A DNA stretch of 26,748 nt from Streptosporangiaceae bacterium (GTDB taxonomy: Bacteria > Actinomycetota > Actinomycetes > Streptosporangiales > Streptosporangiaceae). The notes under the pieces are model-generated. The model ran no database searches. It worked only from the letters and a program-made list of their open reading frames with translations, and was not told where the DNA came from. The stretch is taken from NCBI GenBank assembly GCA_025934635.1, contig JAICWX010000093.1, positions 1 through 26,748 on the forward strand. Reading direction: 5' to 3'. Made by a program: the position numbers and the translations under genes. This document shows, in pieces, positions 24,955 to 26,748 of this stretch. The number at the start of each line of letters is the position of its first letter. Within the stretch, counting starts at the first letter, position 1.

Positions 24955-25008
24955 CATGATCGCGAAGAGTTTTATATCAGGAAACGTAGTCAACCCTTCG
25001 CGATCATG
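24955..25008. repeat. Perfect 13-bp inverted repeat with a 28-base AT-rich centre
   Basis: CATGATCGCGAAG (24955-24967) returns as its exact reverse complement at 24996-25008, just beyond the stop of the E1 beta gene. The centre is AT-rich. As a long-loop hairpin it could act in 3' end processing of the E1 mRNA; as DNA it resembles paired binding sites or short terminal repeats. No encoded transposase lies between the arms. Confidence 0.55.
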
Positions 25009-25021
25009 GAAAGCGCGGCCT

Positions 25022-26002
25022 TTAGTAGCTGGCTAGGGCGCGGATCGCGGTGACCACTTTCTCGGTGGTGGGGATGACTTCTTGTTCCAGGGCGTCGGCG
25101 AAGGGGAGCGGGACGCAGGCGGCCGCGACCCGGCGGATCGGGGCGTCCAGGGACTCGAAGCCCTCGTCGGCGACGATGGAGGCGACCGTGCCACCCCAGC
25201 CGCCCTGGTAGGGGTTCTCCTCCACGATGATCAGCCGCGAGGTGCGCTGGACCGAGGACAGCACGGTCGCCATGTCCAGCGGGATCAGCGAGCGCAAGTC
25301 GATGACCTCCGCGGAGATACCGTCCGCGGACACCTGCTCGGCGGCGGCCAGGGCCAGCGGCACCGTGGAGGCCAGCGCCACCAGGGTGACATCGGAGCCG
25401 GAACGAGCCACCGATGCCCGGCCGAGCTCGACCACGTGATCCAACGGAGCAGGTGCGCCCTTACTAGCGAACAGGCCCTTGTGCTCGAAGAACACCACCG
25501 GGTCGTCACTGCGGATGGCGGCGGCCATCATGCCCACCACGTCAGCCGGATTGGACGGGGCAGCGATCTTGAGGCCGGGGACGGTCAGCGCCCAGTTTTC
25601 CACCGCCTGGGAATGCTGCGCGCCGAACCCGAGGCCGCCGCCGTTGGCGGTCCGCACCACCAGCGGGACGGTGACCTGGCCGCCGGTCATGTACCGGACC
25701 TTGGGGATCTCGTTGGCCAGGTAATCCCAGCAGCAGGCGAAGAAGTCGGAGAACATGATCTCCGCCACCGGCCGCATGCCGGTCATCGCGGCGCCCATGG
25801 CGGCGCCCAGGATGGCCTGCTCGGAGATCGGGGTGTCCCACACCCGCGCGGCCCCGAACTCCTCGAACAGGCCCGCGGCCGTCTTGAACACCCCGCCCGC
25901 GGCGCCGATGTCCTCTCCGAGGCACACGACCGAAGGGTCGCGGCGCATCTCCCGGGCGATGCCCTCGGACACCGCCTCCCGGTAGGTGGTCAGGTCCGCC
26001 AT
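25022..26002 (-). CDS. 2-oxoacid dehydrogenase E1 component, beta subunit
   Basis: 326 residues, the usual E1 beta length. N-terminal YREAVSEGIAREMRRDPSVV and LGEDIGAAGGVFKTAAGL, then WDTPISEQAILGAAMGAAM (with the cofactor-side glutamate), GGQVTVPLVVRTANGGGLGFGAQHSQ and the C-terminal transketolase domain with IVEENPYQGGWGG. With E1 alpha it forms the ThDP-dependent decarboxylase of a pyruvate/acetoin/branched-chain 2-oxoacid dehydrogenase. The ATG at 26002 lies inside the end of the alpha gene (13-base overlap), showing coupled translation. No E2 or E3 gene follows within the window; the operon ends here. Confidence 0.92.
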   Translation of the reverse strand: MADLTTYREAVSEGIAREMRRDPSVVCLGEDIGAAGGVFKTAAGLFEEFGAARVWDTPISEQAILGAAMGAAMTGMRPVAEIMFSDFFACCWDYLANEIPKVRYMTGGQVTVPLVVRTANGGGLGFGAQHSQAVENWALTVPGLKIAAPSNPADVVGMMAAAIRSDDPVVFFEHKGLFASKGAPAPLDHVVELGRASVARSGSDVTLVALASTVPLALAAAEQVSADGISAEVIDLRSLIPLDMATVLSSVQRTSRLIIVEENPYQGGWGGTVASIVADEGFESLDAPIRRVAAACVPLPFADALEQEVIPTTEKVVTAIRALASY

Positions 26003-26748
26003 GCCGAGCCTCCGTCCGCCCACACGTCCGTGAATGCCTCGCCGGGATCGGGCGGCGGCGCCGCCTTGGCCTCGGCTATCGCCGCCGCCACCAGGGCACT
26101 CGCCCGGGAAGCGGCCGCGGCCACCGACTCCGGCGAAACCCCGGCCGCCAAAAGCCGCTGCCGCGCCAGTTCCAGCGGGTCCCGCGCCATCCACGCCGCG
26201 ACCTCCTCGGCCGGGCGGTACTTGGCCGGGTCGGTGCGGCTGTGCCCGAAGTGCCGGTAGGTGAGCGCCTCGATCAGCGCAGGCCCGCCGCCGGAACGCG
26301 CCCGCGCGGCCGCCCGCGACACCACCTCGGCCACGGCTACGACGTCGTTGCCGTCCACCGTGGCGGCGGTCAGCCCGTAGGCCGAGGCCCGGTCCGCGGC
26401 CGGGCTGGCCACCGCGGTCACCTGCCCGATCGGGGTGTACTCCATGTACAGGTTGTTCTCGCAGATGAACAGGACCGGCAGCGACCACACCGCGGCCAGG
26501 TTGAGCGCCTCGTGGAAGGCGCCGATGTTGGTGGCGCCGTCGCCGAAGAAAGCCACCGCGACCTCGCCGCTGCCGCGCAGCTGGGCGGACCAGGCCGCGC
26601 CGGCCGCCATCGGCAGGTGCGCGCCGACAATCGCGTACGAGCCCAGCATCCCGGCCGAGGCCTTGGTCAGGTGCATCGAGCCGCCCTTGGCCTGGCAGCT
26701 GCCGGTGCTCCGGCTCATCAGCTCGGCCAGGCACTCGGCCGGGGACGC
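25990..26748 (-). CDS. 2-oxoacid dehydrogenase E1 component, alpha subunit (5' end beyond window)
   Basis: The frame is open to the window end, so the protein is N-terminally cut; about 252 residues are visible, starting ASPAECLAELMSRSTGSCQA. Family marks: KGGSMHL, the ThDP motif GDGATNIGAFHEALNLAAVW ending in ENN, YTPIGQ, and TYRHFGHSRTDPAKYRPAEE with the conserved loop near the active site. A Met inside this frame (26718) looks like a start but is internal, since the family sequence continues upstream of it. Acetoin-dehydrogenase or pyruvate-type E1 is most likely by pattern; the exact substrate cannot be decided. Confidence 0.92.
   Translation of the reverse strand, partial: ASPAECLAELMSRSTGSCQAKGGSMHLTKASAGMLGSYAIVGAHLPMAAGAAWSAQLRGSGEVAVAFFGDGATNIGAFHEALNLAAVWSLPVLFICENNLYMEYTPIGQVTAVASPAADRASAYGLTAATVDGNDVVAVAEVVSRAAARARSGGGPALIEALTYRHFGHSRTDPAKYRPAEEVAAWMARDPLELARQRLLAAGVSPESVAAAASRASALVAAAIAEAKAAPPPDPGEAFTDVWADGGSAWRT

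Noticed and set aside
24790..25053. 87-codon plus-strand frame in the repeat-rich gap
   Set aside because: Third-position composition is unlike the genome's genes, it crosses two inverted repeats and runs antisense into the E1 beta gene; no ribosome site or family match.
25022..26734. Single minus-strand frame covering E1 beta plus upstream sequence as a 570-residue protein
   Set aside because: The upstream part is the wrong frame of the E1 alpha gene; E1 beta starts at 26002.

Overview
The base composition (very high GC, with G or C at almost every third codon position), frequent GTG starts, ATGA/GTGA stop-start overlaps, a leaderless promoter and the gene families all point to the chromosome of a high-GC actinomycete. 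I cannot name the genus. No rRNA, tRNA, CRISPR array, transposase or integrase is visible.

Left part (1-9617) holds accessory and housekeeping modules. They are an NrtR-like NUDIX/winged-helix regulator with two palindromic repeats upstream; a small lipoprotein; a YkcB-like polyprenol-linked glycosyltransferase; a MarR/YceI divergent pair followed by a decayed pirin gene; an MFS exporter with its own TetR; and a leaderless TetR gene in an operon with a [3Fe-4S] ferredoxin and a cytochrome P450.

Middle (9677-12381, minus strand) is the most unusual part. A previously hidden 47-residue peptide gene has a good ribosome site and strong codon bias. It is followed by a hairpin, then an AroK-AroB fusion whose dehydroquinate-synthase half has lost a zinc-ligand histidine, then a type I dehydroquinase with a C-terminal extension. 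The peptide-first layout with a hairpin before the enzymes resembles operons in which a small peptide is made in excess over its enzymes. Its function is unknown.

Right-centre (12498-24492) is one regulon. A TetR-family gene is divergent from an eight-function operon: zinc alcohol dehydrogenase, ThDP enzyme, a complete branched-chain-type ABC importer (with one permease fused to its ATPase), and a 3-dehydroshikimate dehydratase fused to an HPPD-like domain. A converging MHS-family transporter gene lies beyond. The same palindromic operator, embedded in the same promoter context (20 of 28 positions identical), precedes both the dehydrogenase operon and the transporter. The simplest reading is uptake and catabolism of a quinate/shikimate-like or related cyclic polyol acid toward protocatechuate.

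Right end: a non-coding stretch (24493-25021) unusually rich in inverted repeats, then the E1 beta and (cut by the window end) E1 alpha subunits of a 2-oxoacid dehydrogenase, on the minus strand.
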